A stretch of 64,000 nt of DNA from Armatimonadota bacterium (GCA_026003195.1 BPGU01000003.1:248001-312000), one strand, 5' to 3'. Positions 1 through 8,614 are shown, counted from the first letter of the stretch. Notes: generated from the sequence alone by a model not told the origin. Program-made: numbers and translations.

Positions 1-131
1 GTGTAGCGGGTGTCAGAAGCGATATCTGCCCAGCGGGTACTCATCAGTCTTTGTAAGGTTTCGCCCCACGCACGTTCGTGCGGTGAGTCCACCAGCACGC
101 CGTCGATGTCGAATATCGCCGCCTCCGTCAT
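1..131 (-). CDS. HAD-superfamily hydrolase, N-terminal part (cut by window edge)
   Basis: The first 43 residues of a HAD phosphatase/phosphomutase are visible; the rest lies outside the window. The reading begins MTEAAIFDIDGVLVDS, where D8 and D10 form HAD motif I (nucleophile Asp and acid/base Asp), and the G-V-L-V-D-S continuation is typical of the beta-phosphoglucomutase/phosphoglycolate phosphatase subgroup. The ATG overlaps the TGA of the upstream URO-D-like gene (ATGA), so the two are probably translated from one message. Substrate cannot be told from this fragment; a sugar phosphate is likely given the family. Confidence 0.85.
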   Translation of the reverse strand, partial: MTEAAIFDIDGVLVDSPHERAWGETLQRLMSTRWADIASDTRY

Positions 132-1222
132 ACGCTGCGTACTCCATACTTCTCGGCGGCGTCGAAGTAAACCTTCACACCCTCCGGTGGCAGGTCCCAT
201 GTCAGATGGTTGCCCACGCAGAAGAAGTAGCCGGGCATGTGGCGACCGACCTCTGCCATCTCGCGCACCATTGCTTCGATAGCCTCACGGTCATTGCTCA
301 GGATCACGCGGTTGTCACCGCCTCCCAGCAACACCTTGTCGGGATGCTTGCGGGCGAAGGCTCTCCAGTCGGTGTAGGTCTCGCAGAAGATGCCGTCCGC
401 TCCACATGCCAGCACGTCATCCGCCACGAGGTCCACATTGCCATCGGAGACGAAGAATATCTTCTTGCCCGACGCCTTCAGGTAACCCCAGAACTCTTCG
501 TAGTAGGGGTAGATATTCTCACGCAGCCACTTTGGTGAAAAGACCGGCCCCTGCCGATGACAGATGTCGTCGTGGCTGGAGAAGACCTGCACATCCGTCT
601 TCGCCCACGCGCGGAACACCTTGCGTGAGATTTCAGCAAAGTCGCGCAACAGGCGTTTTGCCTCCTGCGGGTAGCACATTGCCACCTCCAGCCACAGCTC
701 CCAGCCAAAGGTCAGAAGCGGCCACATGAACATCGTGTTATAGAAGTGCCCAATCTCCAGACAGAGGTCACTGTTGGCAGCGCGGTCGCGGTCTACCTGC
801 TGCTGAAAACGCTTCGCCAGTTCCTCTTCCGACGGCGAGAGGTCTATGCCAATGGGATCCATCTCGCGGTAATCGCAGTGTTCCAGAGGCTGATAGCGCA
901 GCACATCTTCTATGGACTTGAAGCGATGTCCCCAGTCCCAGTGCCAGGTATGGTCCCATCCCCAGCGCACGGTCTTGCGCCCTTCTGCGTCCTCATAGAC
1001 GACACCATCCGGTGGACGGGGCACAGGAGTATCCTCGGCAGGCAGCGTATACAGGTCAATGGCATAGCGCTCCACCAGTGCCTTCTGCGCCAGACGCGGA
1101 TGCTGCCACGGGTCGATGCCAGTGATGTACTCGATAGCGTCCGGGCAGGAGATGATCTCCCAGTGCGGGATGCGATCGGTCATCTCGCCCTGAAACGCTT
1201 TCAATGCACGTTCACGTTTCAT
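128..1222 (-). CDS. Uroporphyrinogen decarboxylase (URO-D) domain protein, probably corrinoid methyltransferase-like
   Basis: 364 residues. The fold is recognised from the overall pattern of the URO-D/MtaA family (COG0407), with the N-terminal segment MKRERALKAF and the core F-F-V-S-D-G-N-V-D around the middle. In Armatimonadota and Planctomycetes such proteins are usually paralogs of methylcobamide:CoM methyltransferases and not heme enzymes; no other heme gene is nearby, so a heme role is unlikely. I chose the ATG at 1222 over the ATG at 1231 because AAGAGGG then lies about nine bases upstream. The gene sits just downstream of a long inverted repeat whose 3' arm contains this ribosome site. 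It overlaps the following HAD gene by ATGA. Confidence 0.75.
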   Translation of the reverse strand: MKRERALKAFQGEMTDRIPHWEIISCPDAIEYITGIDPWQHPRLAQKALVERYAIDLYTLPAEDTPVPRPPDGVVYEDAEGRKTVRWGWDHTWHWDWGHRFKSIEDVLRYQPLEHCDYREMDPIGIDLSPSEEELAKRFQQQVDRDRAANSDLCLEIGHFYNTMFMWPLLTFGWELWLEVAMCYPQEAKRLLRDFAEISRKVFRAWAKTDVQVFSSHDDICHRQGPVFSPKWLRENIYPYYEEFWGYLKASGKKIFFVSDGNVDLVADDVLACGADGIFCETYTDWRAFARKHPDKVLLGGGDNRVILSNDREAIEAMVREMAEVGRHMPGYFFCVGNHLTWDLPPEGVKVYFDAAEKYGVRSV

Positions 1223-1231
1223 GGTGCACAT

Positions 1232-1283
1232 GCCCTCTTACAGGTTACTTGCTTCCACCGATTATTGTAACCTGTAAAAGGGC
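1232..1283. promoter_or_regulatory. 17-bp inverted repeat with 18-bp spacer between URO-D-like gene and cca
   Basis: GCCCTCTTACAGGTTAC at 1232-1248 and GTAACCTGTAAAAGGGC at 1267-1283 are inverted copies with one mismatch. It lies immediately upstream of the URO-D-like start on the minus strand. In that mRNA the 3' arm carries the AAGAGGG ribosome site, so pairing would hide it. Alternatively the repeat is a DNA operator: a possible minus-strand -10 (TACAAT) falls between the arms, which favours an operator. The two readings cannot be separated by eye. Confidence 0.6.
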
Positions 1284-1413
1284 AATCTGCCAGAGGGGGA
1301 AAGCGCAAGGAAGAAGTATTTTCGTTCTCAGGAGAACACCGAGAGGGTATGCAGGCACCGGCTGGTTGCGGTGCACATGGACGTCCGCAGCAAAAGCGTG
1401 GTACACTCAACGT

Positions 1414-2790
1414 GTGAATCCACTACTGCTTGCTATCGACAAACTGCGTCAGGCTACACGCGGCACCATCTGGGAAGGCCGCCTGTATCTGGTAGGGGGC
1501 GTGGTGCGCGATGAGCTGCTCGGTCGTCCGCTCCCGCCCGATGTGGACATCGTGACCGAGCAGAACGCGCTGGAACTGGCGCACTGGCTCTGTGCGCAGG
1601 GCGTGGCCGACCACCTGCCTGTGACCTACCCGCGTTTCGGCACGGCGATGGTGCATATCGATGGTGTGCCGTTCGAACTGGTCACCGCACGGCGCGAGAG
1701 CTACTCCGCCCACAGCCGCAAGCCGGTGCAGGTACAACCCGCCACTCTCCGTGAAGACGCCTTCCGTCGCGATTTCACGGTGAACACCCTCATGCGCAAT
1801 CTGCACACCGGCGAACTGCTGGACCTGACCGGCATGGGGCTGAACGACCTGCAGGCGAGACTGCTGCGCACTCCGCTGGACCCGATGCTCACTTTTGAGG
1901 AGGACCCCCTGCGCGCCATGCGGGCGGTGCGTTTTGCTGCGCAGCTGGACTTCGAAATCGAGCCGAACACCCTTGAAGCGGTTCGGAAGACCGCTTATCG
2001 CCTGCAGATTATCAGTATGGAGCGCATCCGCGATGAGTTTACCAAGCTCCTGCAGGCTCCCCATGCGGTCAAGGGACTGCGGTTGCTGCTGGAGACCGGC
2101 TTGCTGGAGCAGTTCGCCCCCGAGCTGGCGAGAATGCAGGGTGTGGCACAGAATCAGTACCATCTCTACGATGTGTGGGAACACACGCTGAAGGTGATAG
2201 AGAATCTGCCTCCTGACGCCTCACTCGTGCTTCGGCTGGCGGCGTTGCTGCACGACGTGGGCAAACCATCTACCCGCATCGAGGACGAAAAAGGGGTGCA
2301 CTTCTACGGGCATCAGAACGTGGGGGCACAGATAGCAGCGTATCTGCTCCGGCGGCTGCGCTACAGCAACGATATCGTGGAGCCGGTGGTGCAGCTTGTG
2401 CGCCTGCACATGCGCCCGGGGGAGTATGACTACTCGTGGAGCGACGCCGCCGTGCGCCGGCTGATTCGCGACGCTAACGGACTGCTCCACGAGCTGTTAA
2501 CCCTCGTGCGGGCGGACATCGCTGCGAGCAATCTTGCCTTCCCGAAGGCAGATATCGATGCCCTGGAACAACGCATCCGGGTACTCACTTCCCGCGAGGA
2601 CGTGCAGCGGCTGGATAGCCCCCTGAGTGGGAGCGAGATTATGCAGATTCTCCACATTCCTCCGGGCAAGCAGGTGGGCGAATGCAAAGCCTTTCTGCTC
2701 AACGAGGTCATAGAGGGCAGGCTCGCGCCGGGCGACAAAGAGGGAGCCAAACGGCTACTGATAGAGCGGTTCGGTCAGCCCCGGCAATGA
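1414..2790 (+). CDS. cca: CCA tRNA nucleotidyltransferase / poly(A) polymerase family, with HD domain
   Basis: 458 residues. It adds or repairs the 3' CCA of tRNAs. The class II nucleotidyltransferase head is clear: LVGGVVRD near residues 26-33 and the metal-binding D-V-D-I-V near 43-47, followed by the E-D-P-L-R-A-M-R-A-V-R-F-A segment typical of the family. A C-terminal HD phosphohydrolase domain follows, with H280-D281 in LLHDVGKP. The reading frame is open further upstream, but that extension is not protein-like; the GTG at 1414 fits the family start. A TACACT hexamer at 1402-1407 places a predicted transcription start almost on the GTG, so the mRNA may be leaderless. Whether it is a full CCA enzyme, an A-adding or a CC-adding enzyme cannot be told from motifs alone. 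Confidence 0.88.
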   Translation: MNPLLLAIDKLRQATRGTIWEGRLYLVGGVVRDELLGRPLPPDVDIVTEQNALELAHWLCAQGVADHLPVTYPRFGTAMVHIDGVPFELVTARRESYSAHSRKPVQVQPATLREDAFRRDFTVNTLMRNLHTGELLDLTGMGLNDLQARLLRTPLDPMLTFEEDPLRAMRAVRFAAQLDFEIEPNTLEAVRKTAYRLQIISMERIRDEFTKLLQAPHAVKGLRLLLETGLLEQFAPELARMQGVAQNQYHLYDVWEHTLKVIENLPPDASLVLRLAALLHDVGKPSTRIEDEKGVHFYGHQNVGAQIAAYLLRRLRYSNDIVEPVVQLVRLHMRPGEYDYSWSDAAVRRLIRDANGLLHELLTLVRADIAASNLAFPKADIDALEQRIRVLTSREDVQRLDSPLSGSEIMQILHIPPGKQVGECKAFLLNEVIEGRLAPGDKEGAKRLLIERFGQPRQ

Positions 2791-2824
2791 CGCCCTTCTC
2801 CAACACGCATTGCCCTTGTCCTTC

Positions 2825-3743
2825 TCACGCCCACATCAGGCGCTGAGCGATCAGCAGTGCCCCCTCCACCGGCGAATACATCGGCGGCTGGACTCCACCC
2901 CGCCAGTATGGCAAACGTTCTACCAGCTGCCGATGGAACCGCTGAAGCACAGAGGGAGACTTCCAGACACCGCCGACAGTGCACACGGGAAAATCCTCCG
3001 GCAGATGCAGATGCTCCACCAGATGAAGCACTAGATCGGCAAGATGCTCGGCAGCATGGAACAGAATATTCTGCGCTGAAGCATCTCCCTGCTCTGCTGC
3101 TTCGGTGACCAGAGGAGCGAGCTCCGCCAGCAGGGACTGCGGGTTTTGGGTGCGATAGAGCGCGCTCAGCCACTCGCCCGCATCGGAAGTACCCAGCGTC
3201 TCCGAAAGCATGTCGGTCAGTCGGGTCTGTTCGCCCCAGCCCTCTTTCGCCGCGAGCACCGCGCGGATGGCTTCGCGTCCTACCCAGAAACCGCTTCCTT
3301 CATCGCCCAGCAGGTATCCCCATCCCCCCGCGCGCATGAGCTTGCCCTCGCGGTCGCGGCCACAGGCAATGGAGCCGGTACCCCGCGATGACGAGCACCC
3401 CGGGATTGCCTCCGGTAGCCCCCTCCAGTGCAATCGCGTAGTCTGCCAGCACGAGAACCCTGGCGCCAGGGAGCATCTGTTGCAGCAGATGCTCCAACAG
3501 CGCGCGACGGTCTGGCAGGGTATACCCTGCCGCTCCCACGCACACCACGTGCACCGTCTCACGGTTCACGCTTGCCCGGCGGAGCAGGTCTTCCAGGATC
3601 TCCTGCCACGTGCCGGGAGGCTTGCTGGCGATGTTCATCCCCTGTCCCTGAACGTGTGCCAGCACATGTCCGTCCGGTTGTGCCCACAGCAGGTCGGTCT
3701 TGGTACCACCCGCGTCTATCGCCAAAAGAGTAGAGGAAATCAC
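2825..3743 (-). pseudogene. BadF/BadG-type ATPase, N-acetylglucosamine kinase-like, single-base frameshift
   Basis: The N-terminal half reads MISSTLLAIDAGGTKTD from a GTG at 3743 (phosphate-1 motif D-A-G-G-T-K-T of the ASKHA sugar kinase fold), and the C-terminal half continues in another frame with GTGSIACGRDREG, GGWGYLLGDEGSG and TVGGVW. The frames meet at four C (3381-3384; G on the coding strand). Removing one base there joins V-L-V-I-A-G to T-G-S-I-A, which is exactly the family sequence. The combined product would be about 305 residues, normal for BadF/BcrA-type GlcNAc kinases. The rest of the gene looks intact, so this is either a very recent mutation or a sequencing error. A good promoter precedes it. 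Confidence 0.85.
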
Positions 3744-3777
3744 GTTTCGTTACCTGCACCTTATGCTGTGCGCTACT

Positions 3778-3806
3778 ATGATAGTGCAAAAAGCAAACTG
3801 TGACAA
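3778..3806 (-). promoter_or_regulatory. Sigma-70-type promoter of the BadF-type kinase gene
   Basis: On the minus strand TTGTCA (3801-3806), 17 bases, TATCAT (3778-3783). The start codon is 35 bases downstream of the -10. Confidence 0.55.
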
Positions 3807-4018
3807 GCGGCAATCGGCGAACGAACCGGGTCACCTGAGGGTGTTCGAAAAATTGCGTAGCCCCCACACCCGAGTACCTGTCCACGAATGCGCTCGCCAC
3901 ACCCCCTCAAACACCCGCTCACTCCGATACCGCTCCCCCCAACACCCCCACGCCTCCGTAAACACCCGCTGCCACGCACCGTCTCATTTCTCGAACGCTC
4001 TCACGGATGTCCGGACGC
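3807..4018. other. Intergenic region with strong G bias on the minus strand
   Basis: No gene recognised. Between about 3860 and 3985 the minus strand is rich in runs of three to six G and repeats the string AGCGGGTGTTT twice (3919-3929 and 3960-3970 on the plus strand as its complement). Short open frames cross it but have low-complexity Gly/Arg or Trp/Arg composition and no start signals. It may be a decayed gene end or a structured region; no clear terminator was found. Confidence 0.4.
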
Positions 4019-6655
4019 TTACCTTTCCCCCTGGCAGAAGCGTATCTCCTTTCTCTTTCCGTCCCGCGTTCTGCGGCAGAAGAGCAGGTCTACATCCGTC
4101 TCTAAACCCGTTTCGGGCTGGAGGGCACGCCCGTGCTGGAGGAAGCTGGCACCTCTCTTCAGAGGGTTCTCCACGTCCATCACGATGACGACGTCCTGGA
4201 TTCCGTTCGCATGGGTCACTTCCACTGCCACATGATTCTCACCGTACAGCTCTCCCCCGTGTGTTTGCAGAGGCAGCCGGCGCACCGCTGCCACCGGGCA
4301 GGTGTTGCCTTCGAAAGGAACCAGCACGGCGACGAAGGTAGATGCCAGTGGCGCAGAGCCTTTGCGACGCACCATCAGGCGGGGGATCCATCCTTCCTCC
4401 GTGCCGCTGAAGCCCGATACGGAAACCCATCCCTCGCACAGGAAAGACTCGGCATCTGGGGTGAGGTCTATACAGCGCAGAGTCACCTGCTTGCCTCTGG
4501 GCAGATAACCAAAGCGATCCTCCACACGCCAGTTGACTTGCAGAGGTGCTTGTGTCATTGAGGGGACGATGCGCATGAACTGACGCATGAGGGTTGCTGA
4601 GTGCTCCGGCGGTGTGGTCACAGAAGAGAGTGCACCGTTCGCCTCCGCTTTACCAAAGTAGCCGTGCAGGAACCTGTCGTGTACACTGCCACCCGCGACG
4701 CGGAAGATGTCCAGCACGTAGAAGTCTTTGGGCGAGATGTCGACGAGTATCACCGTACGTTCATATTGAGGGATGCCGTACACTTCAGGAGCCGAAGCAC
4801 GAACCGCATACACAGGTTCTTGCACGCACCACAGGGTGTGTTTGCCTGCTCCCGCACTCTGCGTTTTACCGTCGACGACAACGGTGTTGTGTGACTGGCT
4901 ACAGTAATACCAGCGCACCTGTGGCGAGAACCAGCCGCCATACTGAACAGGTGGATAGCCGAAATCGGGCATCAGGTCCAGCCCGAAAGCGAACATTCCC
5001 AGGTTCAGGGCGTCCTCGTGCCCATGGCTACCGCCCGCATCGTAATCCAGCCATATTGTGCGATGCCGCTCCCCCTTGCCCGATCGCAGAATCGCCAGAT
5101 GCCACTGGCTCTTGTGGACGCTCGTCTGGCGAAACTCTGCGCCATGCCTGGCAACAACCTGACGCACACGCCGCTGGAAGTCCGCGGGGTTGTCCGCAAA
5201 GAGGTCGTGTGGCAGCCCCTCCAGCTTGCGCCCATTGCCCCGATAGAGTAGCCTGACAAGGTCCACATCGCCTGTGAGATCATAGAGCCTCCAGAAGAAG
5301 GTGAACATGGAGGGAGTAAACACCGGGTCGGAAGAGAAAACGCCGCTCCCTGTGGCTGGAAGTTTCAGGAAGGAGACGCCGGCGTATTCGCTCACCTGCC
5401 GAGCCACCACGCCTGTGTCGCCGATGAGAGGGTAGTACTGTTCCGACACCCAGGTGTCCAGATGGAAGCGGAAGGTATCGCGTAGCGGAAACTGTTGCAC
5501 CGCCCGGCGCAGGAAGCCCGAATCGGCACGGTCAAAGGCGGCTACCAGCTCGCCCGTCGCGCGCACCGCGAACGCAGAATAGTTGGCAACGCCTTTCTCT
5601 CCCGTCACGCCATCCACTGCTGTGGCTTTCTGAAGGGTTTCATGGAGCAGGTTTTGTATGGTCTCGCGATGACGCTCGTCACCCTGCACCGCCAGCAATA
5701 CCGCCTTCGCGAAGGGCGTACGGGGAAAGTTGCTGGCAATCTTGTGTTCGTTGTGCAGGGGGTCTACCAGTAGACCCTGCTCGATATTACGGTGAATATC
5801 GGCGAAGGTAGTTTTGGGGTTGGGCAACTGGTGTTGCTCCGCTTTTTCCGCAAGGAACCGCACCAGTTCTTTATCCACACGCAGGGCGTCAAAAACCGCA
5901 TCGTATGCCATTGCCAGCAGGCGGGTCTCCTCACAGGCGTCATGCCAGGTAGAGACGTAACCGTCGGTGCGCACCGTTTCGTACACCACCGCCTGAGTCT
6001 TATGGTCGAACTGGGGATAAAGGTCTGCTACACGATCAAGCAGGATGCCCGCTTTGCGTGCATATACAGGGTCGCCTGTAACTATGTACGCCGCGGCGAG
6101 GTTTTGTATCCCGGAGAGCACCAGCCCTTTCCACTGTCCATACACTAGGTACGCGCCGATGAATCGCCACCGATTTTCGCCATCCACATACCCCTCGCCG
6201 TCGTCCACGCCGAAGCGATGCAACGGGTCTTTGGGGTCTGGGTGCTGGGCGTGGAAGAGCAGGGAGCGGTCTGCCCGATGGGGGTCAAAGATGCCGCGCT
6301 CATCCAGTCCAGAGCGGTAGTAGGCTTCAAAGTCGTTTGTGGGGAACAGCATTTTGCAGTGCGGGCATTGTACCTTCCAGGGGTTTTTCAGCGGGTCTAT
6401 CAACCAGTTGTACATGGGAACCGGCTGTTTGCATGCCGGGCAGTATCCACTGGACCACACATGCCAGGCTCGGGTTATGGTGGGACCGAACATCAAGCTC
6501 CAGAGGGTGTCGTCGCTCATCCGTCGCCAGGGTTCGGCGGCTTCCACCAGACGTCGAGCGGTTTCCTTCGCCCAGGCATAGCGGCTGATGTTCGCGCGTG
6601 CCCTGCGACGCAGAGACTCCGGGAAGAAAGTACTCCTCTCCTTAGGGATGTCCAT
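4019..6655 (-). CDS. Heparinase II/III family protein
   Basis: 878 residues. Expected to be a polysaccharide lyase-like protein with an N-terminal alpha/alpha toroid and a C-terminal beta-sandwich (heparinase II/III-like). An early zinc-ribbon-like pair is visible: C72-P-A-C75 and C97-P-H-C100. The long helical middle contains A-A-A-Y-I-V-T-G-D repeats typical of the toroid, and the segment W-L-D-Y-D-A-G-G-S-H-G-H-E-D-A-L matches the start of the heparinase II/III domain, with the G-G-S-H-G-H pair of His likely catalytic. A good Shine-Dalgarno (GAGGG) precedes the ATG. No signal peptide is seen, so it may act in the cytoplasm or be exported by another route. Substrate is unknown; uronic acid-containing glycans are typical for the family. 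Confidence 0.8.
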   Translation of the reverse strand: MDIPKERSTFFPESLRRRARANISRYAWAKETARRLVEAAEPWRRMSDDTLWSLMFGPTITRAWHVWSSGYCPACKQPVPMYNWLIDPLKNPWKVQCPHCKMLFPTNDFEAYYRSGLDERGIFDPHRADRSLLFHAQHPDPKDPLHRFGVDDGEGYVDGENRWRFIGAYLVYGQWKGLVLSGIQNLAAAYIVTGDPVYARKAGILLDRVADLYPQFDHKTQAVVYETVRTDGYVSTWHDACEETRLLAMAYDAVFDALRVDKELVRFLAEKAEQHQLPNPKTTFADIHRNIEQGLLVDPLHNEHKIASNFPRTPFAKAVLLAVQGDERHRETIQNLLHETLQKATAVDGVTGEKGVANYSAFAVRATGELVAAFDRADSGFLRRAVQQFPLRDTFRFHLDTWVSEQYYPLIGDTGVVARQVSEYAGVSFLKLPATGSGVFSSDPVFTPSMFTFFWRLYDLTGDVDLVRLLYRGNGRKLEGLPHDLFADNPADFQRRVRQVVARHGAEFRQTSVHKSQWHLAILRSGKGERHRTIWLDYDAGGSHGHEDALNLGMFAFGLDLMPDFGYPPVQYGGWFSPQVRWYYCSQSHNTVVVDGKTQSAGAGKHTLWCVQEPVYAVRASAPEVYGIPQYERTVILVDISPKDFYVLDIFRVAGGSVHDRFLHGYFGKAEANGALSSVTTPPEHSATLMRQFMRIVPSMTQAPLQVNWRVEDRFGYLPRGKQVTLRCIDLTPDAESFLCEGWVSVSGFSGTEEGWIPRLMVRRKGSAPLASTFVAVLVPFEGNTCPVAAVRRLPLQTHGGELYGENHVAVEVTHANGIQDVVIVMDVENPLKRGASFLQHGRALQPETGLETDVDLLFCRRTRDGKRKEIRFCQGER

Positions 6656-6790
6656 GTGTTGTAACCCTCACGCCAGGTGTTTGCACCACTTTCGCCAGAC
6701 ATGGTGTTTGTCCTGCCTTTGGGTAGAAGCAGATGCCGGTGCAGGAGTGCGCCCTGCATCCGGCGCAAAAGAGTCAGGGAGGATTGCCCG

Positions 6791-7726
6791 ATGTGTGTGG
6801 AGGAGCGACGGTTCGATGTGCTGGGGCTGGGCGTGCTGGCAGTGGATGAACTGCTGTACGTCGAGCACTATCCGCCCCCTGATACCAAAACGCCCGTGCT
6901 GCACCGCGAGAGACAGGCGGGTGGGCTCACGGGCACTGCCCTCGTCGCTGCGGCGCGCCTGGGGGCAAGGTGTGCCTATGCGGGCATGCTGGGGCACGAT
7001 GAGTTGTCTCAGTTCGTGGTGGACACCTTTCGTCGGGAGGGGGTTGACCTGACTCATGTGGTGTGGCGCGATGATGCCCAGCCGGTGCATTCGTTCATCC
7101 TTGTAGATACCACGGCGCATACCCGGAATATCTTCTTCTTATGTGGAGCCAAAACCGGCGCCGCTCCGGATGCGCCCCCCGCCGAGGTGATTCGCAGCAC
7201 AAGGGTGCTCTTTGCCGACCATCACGGGCTGCCCGGCATGGTGCGGGCAGCGCTCATTGCCTCTGAAGCGGGTATACCCATCGTCGCCGATATAGAGCGT
7301 GCGGAAGGAGAAGGGTTCATGGAGTTGATGGAACTCACCACGCACCTGATTGTTTCTCGGCATTTCGCGGAGCAGTTTGCTCCTGGTACACCAGTTGCAG
7401 AGGCAGCGAAGCGCATCCGCCATGGTCCTGCACAGACAGTGGTGGTCACCTGTGGCGCGGAGGGATGCTGGTATCTGGGGGAGGGTATTGAAGAGCCTGT
7501 GCATCAGCCAGCCTACCGGGTGCCGGTGGTGGATACCACCGGCTGTGGGGATGTGTTTCACGGCGCGTATGCTGCCGCGCTGGCGCGTGGTCTCTCTCTA
7601 TCAGAGCGCATCCGCATCGCATCGGCGACCGCCGCGCTCAAGGCGATGCACTACGGTGGTCAGGCCGGTATCCCCAACTGGGAGACAGTGATAGAGTTCA
7701 TCCGTAGCAGGGAAGAGATGCAGTGA
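6791..7726 (+). CDS. PfkB family carbohydrate kinase
   Basis: 311 residues. Ribokinase-fold sugar or nucleoside kinase. The C-terminal PfkB signature reads DTTGCGD at 248-254, with D254 as the catalytic base; the usual Ala of the D-T-x-G-A-G-D motif is Cys here. The N-terminal segment V-L-G-L-G-V-L-A-V-D-E-L is typical of strand 1. Start at ATG 6791 is supported by GGGAGG seven bases upstream; the open frame continues upstream without protein-like sequence. It is divergent from the heparinase gene and may phosphorylate a released sugar, but this is inference only. Confidence 0.85.
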   Translation: MCVEERRFDVLGLGVLAVDELLYVEHYPPPDTKTPVLHRERQAGGLTGTALVAAARLGARCAYAGMLGHDELSQFVVDTFRREGVDLTHVVWRDDAQPVHSFILVDTTAHTRNIFFLCGAKTGAAPDAPPAEVIRSTRVLFADHHGLPGMVRAALIASEAGIPIVADIERAEGEGFMELMELTTHLIVSRHFAEQFAPGTPVAEAAKRIRHGPAQTVVVTCGAEGCWYLGEGIEEPVHQPAYRVPVVDTTGCGDVFHGAYAAALARGLSLSERIRIASATAALKAMHYGGQAGIPNWETVIEFIRSREEMQ

Positions 7727-7789
7727 GGTAAAATGAATCTGGTAGGCAAGTAACCTATCGCTGTTCATCTGCGTCTTAACCAGTGGAAA

Positions 7790-7811
7790 CCTCTATCGCG
7801 CGCGACAGAGG
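7790..7811 (+). promoter_or_regulatory. 22-bp near-perfect palindrome at the ribosome site of the STN/Gly-rich gene
   Basis: CCTCTATCGCG (7790-7800) is followed directly by CGCGACAGAGG (7801-7811), one mismatch. The right arm runs into the AGAGGAGGTGA ribosome site (about 7806-7816). It could be an operator or a hairpin that limits ribosome access. Confidence 0.45.
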
Positions 7812-7822
7812 AGGTGAGGCAA

Positions 7823-8614
7823 ATGCGGATGAGGTGGCTGTGGGTTCTGGCGTTACTGGCGCTCGTTCTGGGCACAGTCAGCCCAGTATACAGTCAGCAG
7901 GGAGGCGGTGAGTCGCCTCGCATCACGCTGAATCTGGAGTCCGCCAGCATTGCCGACGCTCTGAAGTTGCTGTTCCGCTCCGTGGGCTACAACTACACGC
8001 TGGACGAGTCGGTGGTCGGCGGTTATGTCACCGTCTCGTTGAAAGACGTGACCTTCGAGACGGCATTACGCACCATTTTGCGCTCCGCCAACCCGCCCTT
8101 GACCTACCGTGTAGACGGCGGCGTGTATATCATCACGCCGAAAGTGGAAACGTACGAGACCACGACTACCGAGACCGCGGTTGAGGAACAGCCTCAGCCT
8201 CAGGTGCGCACCGAGAAAATCATGCTGCAGCACCTGGACTCGCTGGCTATTGCTCAGCTGCTTGGCGGAACCGCCATTGCGCTGAACCAGACCGGCTGGA
8301 CCTATAGCGGCGGTGGCTACGGTGGTTATGGCGGCTGGGGTGGCTACGGTGGCTATGGCGGTGGTTACGGCGGCTACGGCGGCTGGGGCGGCAGCGGCTG
8401 GGCCGGAGGAGGCTGGGGCGGCTACGGCGGCGGTTGGGGCGGTGGCTTCAACCGTGGCGGCTGGGGCGGCTACGGCGGCGGTTGGGGCGGCGGCTTCAAC
8501 CGTGGCGGTTGGGGCGGTGGCTTCAACCGTGGCGGTTGGGGTGGTGGCTTCAACCGTGGTGGCTACGGCGGTTTCAACCGTGGTGGCTGGGGCGGCGGTT
8601 GGGGAGGCTTCTAG
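7823..8614 (+). CDS. Exported STN-domain protein with Gly/Tyr/Trp- and RGG-rich tail
   Basis: 263 residues. Residues 1-25 are a signal peptide ending near S-P-V-Y-S-Q. Residues ~30-105 look like a secretin/TonB short N-terminal (STN) domain: L-N-L-E-S-A-S-I-A-D-A-L-K-L-L-F-R-S and the closing G-G-V-Y-I-I-T-P. Residues ~130-155 (K-I-M-L-Q-H-L-D-S-L-A-I-A-Q-L-L-G-G) resemble the first strand and helix of a secretin N1 repeat. Instead of a secretin pore, the last ~100 residues are Gly-rich, first GGYGGYGGW-like and then five FNRGG units. The start at ATG 7823 has an exceptionally strong ribosome site (AGGAGGTGA). A terminator follows. Likely periplasmic or surface; function unknown. Confidence 0.7.
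   Translation: MRMRWLWVLALLALVLGTVSPVYSQQGGGESPRITLNLESASIADALKLLFRSVGYNYTLDESVVGGYVTVSLKDVTFETALRTILRSANPPLTYRVDGGVYIITPKVETYETTTTETAVEEQPQPQVRTEKIMLQHLDSLAIAQLLGGTAIALNQTGWTYSGGGYGGYGGWGGYGGYGGGYGGYGGWGGSGWAGGGWGGYGGGWGGGFNRGGWGGYGGGWGGGFNRGGWGGGFNRGGWGGGFNRGGYGGFNRGGWGGGWGGF
8310..8611 (+). repeat. Coding tandem repeats for Gly-rich/FNRGG tail
   Basis: Imperfect tandem units such as GGCTTCAACCGTGGCGG recur in frame, separated by TGGGGCGG-type linkers. The near-identity at the DNA level suggests recent expansion by slippage or unequal recombination. The unit count may vary between strains and the region may be hard to assemble. Confidence 0.75.

Noticed and set aside
1204-1413. N-terminal extension of the CCA-adding enzyme
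   Set aside because: Composition is not protein-like, it covers the inverted repeat, and homologs start near the GTG at 1414.
8310-8611. Repeats that could suggest a CRISPR array
   Set aside because: Units are short, directly adjacent, in frame and coding; there are no unique spacers and no cas genes.
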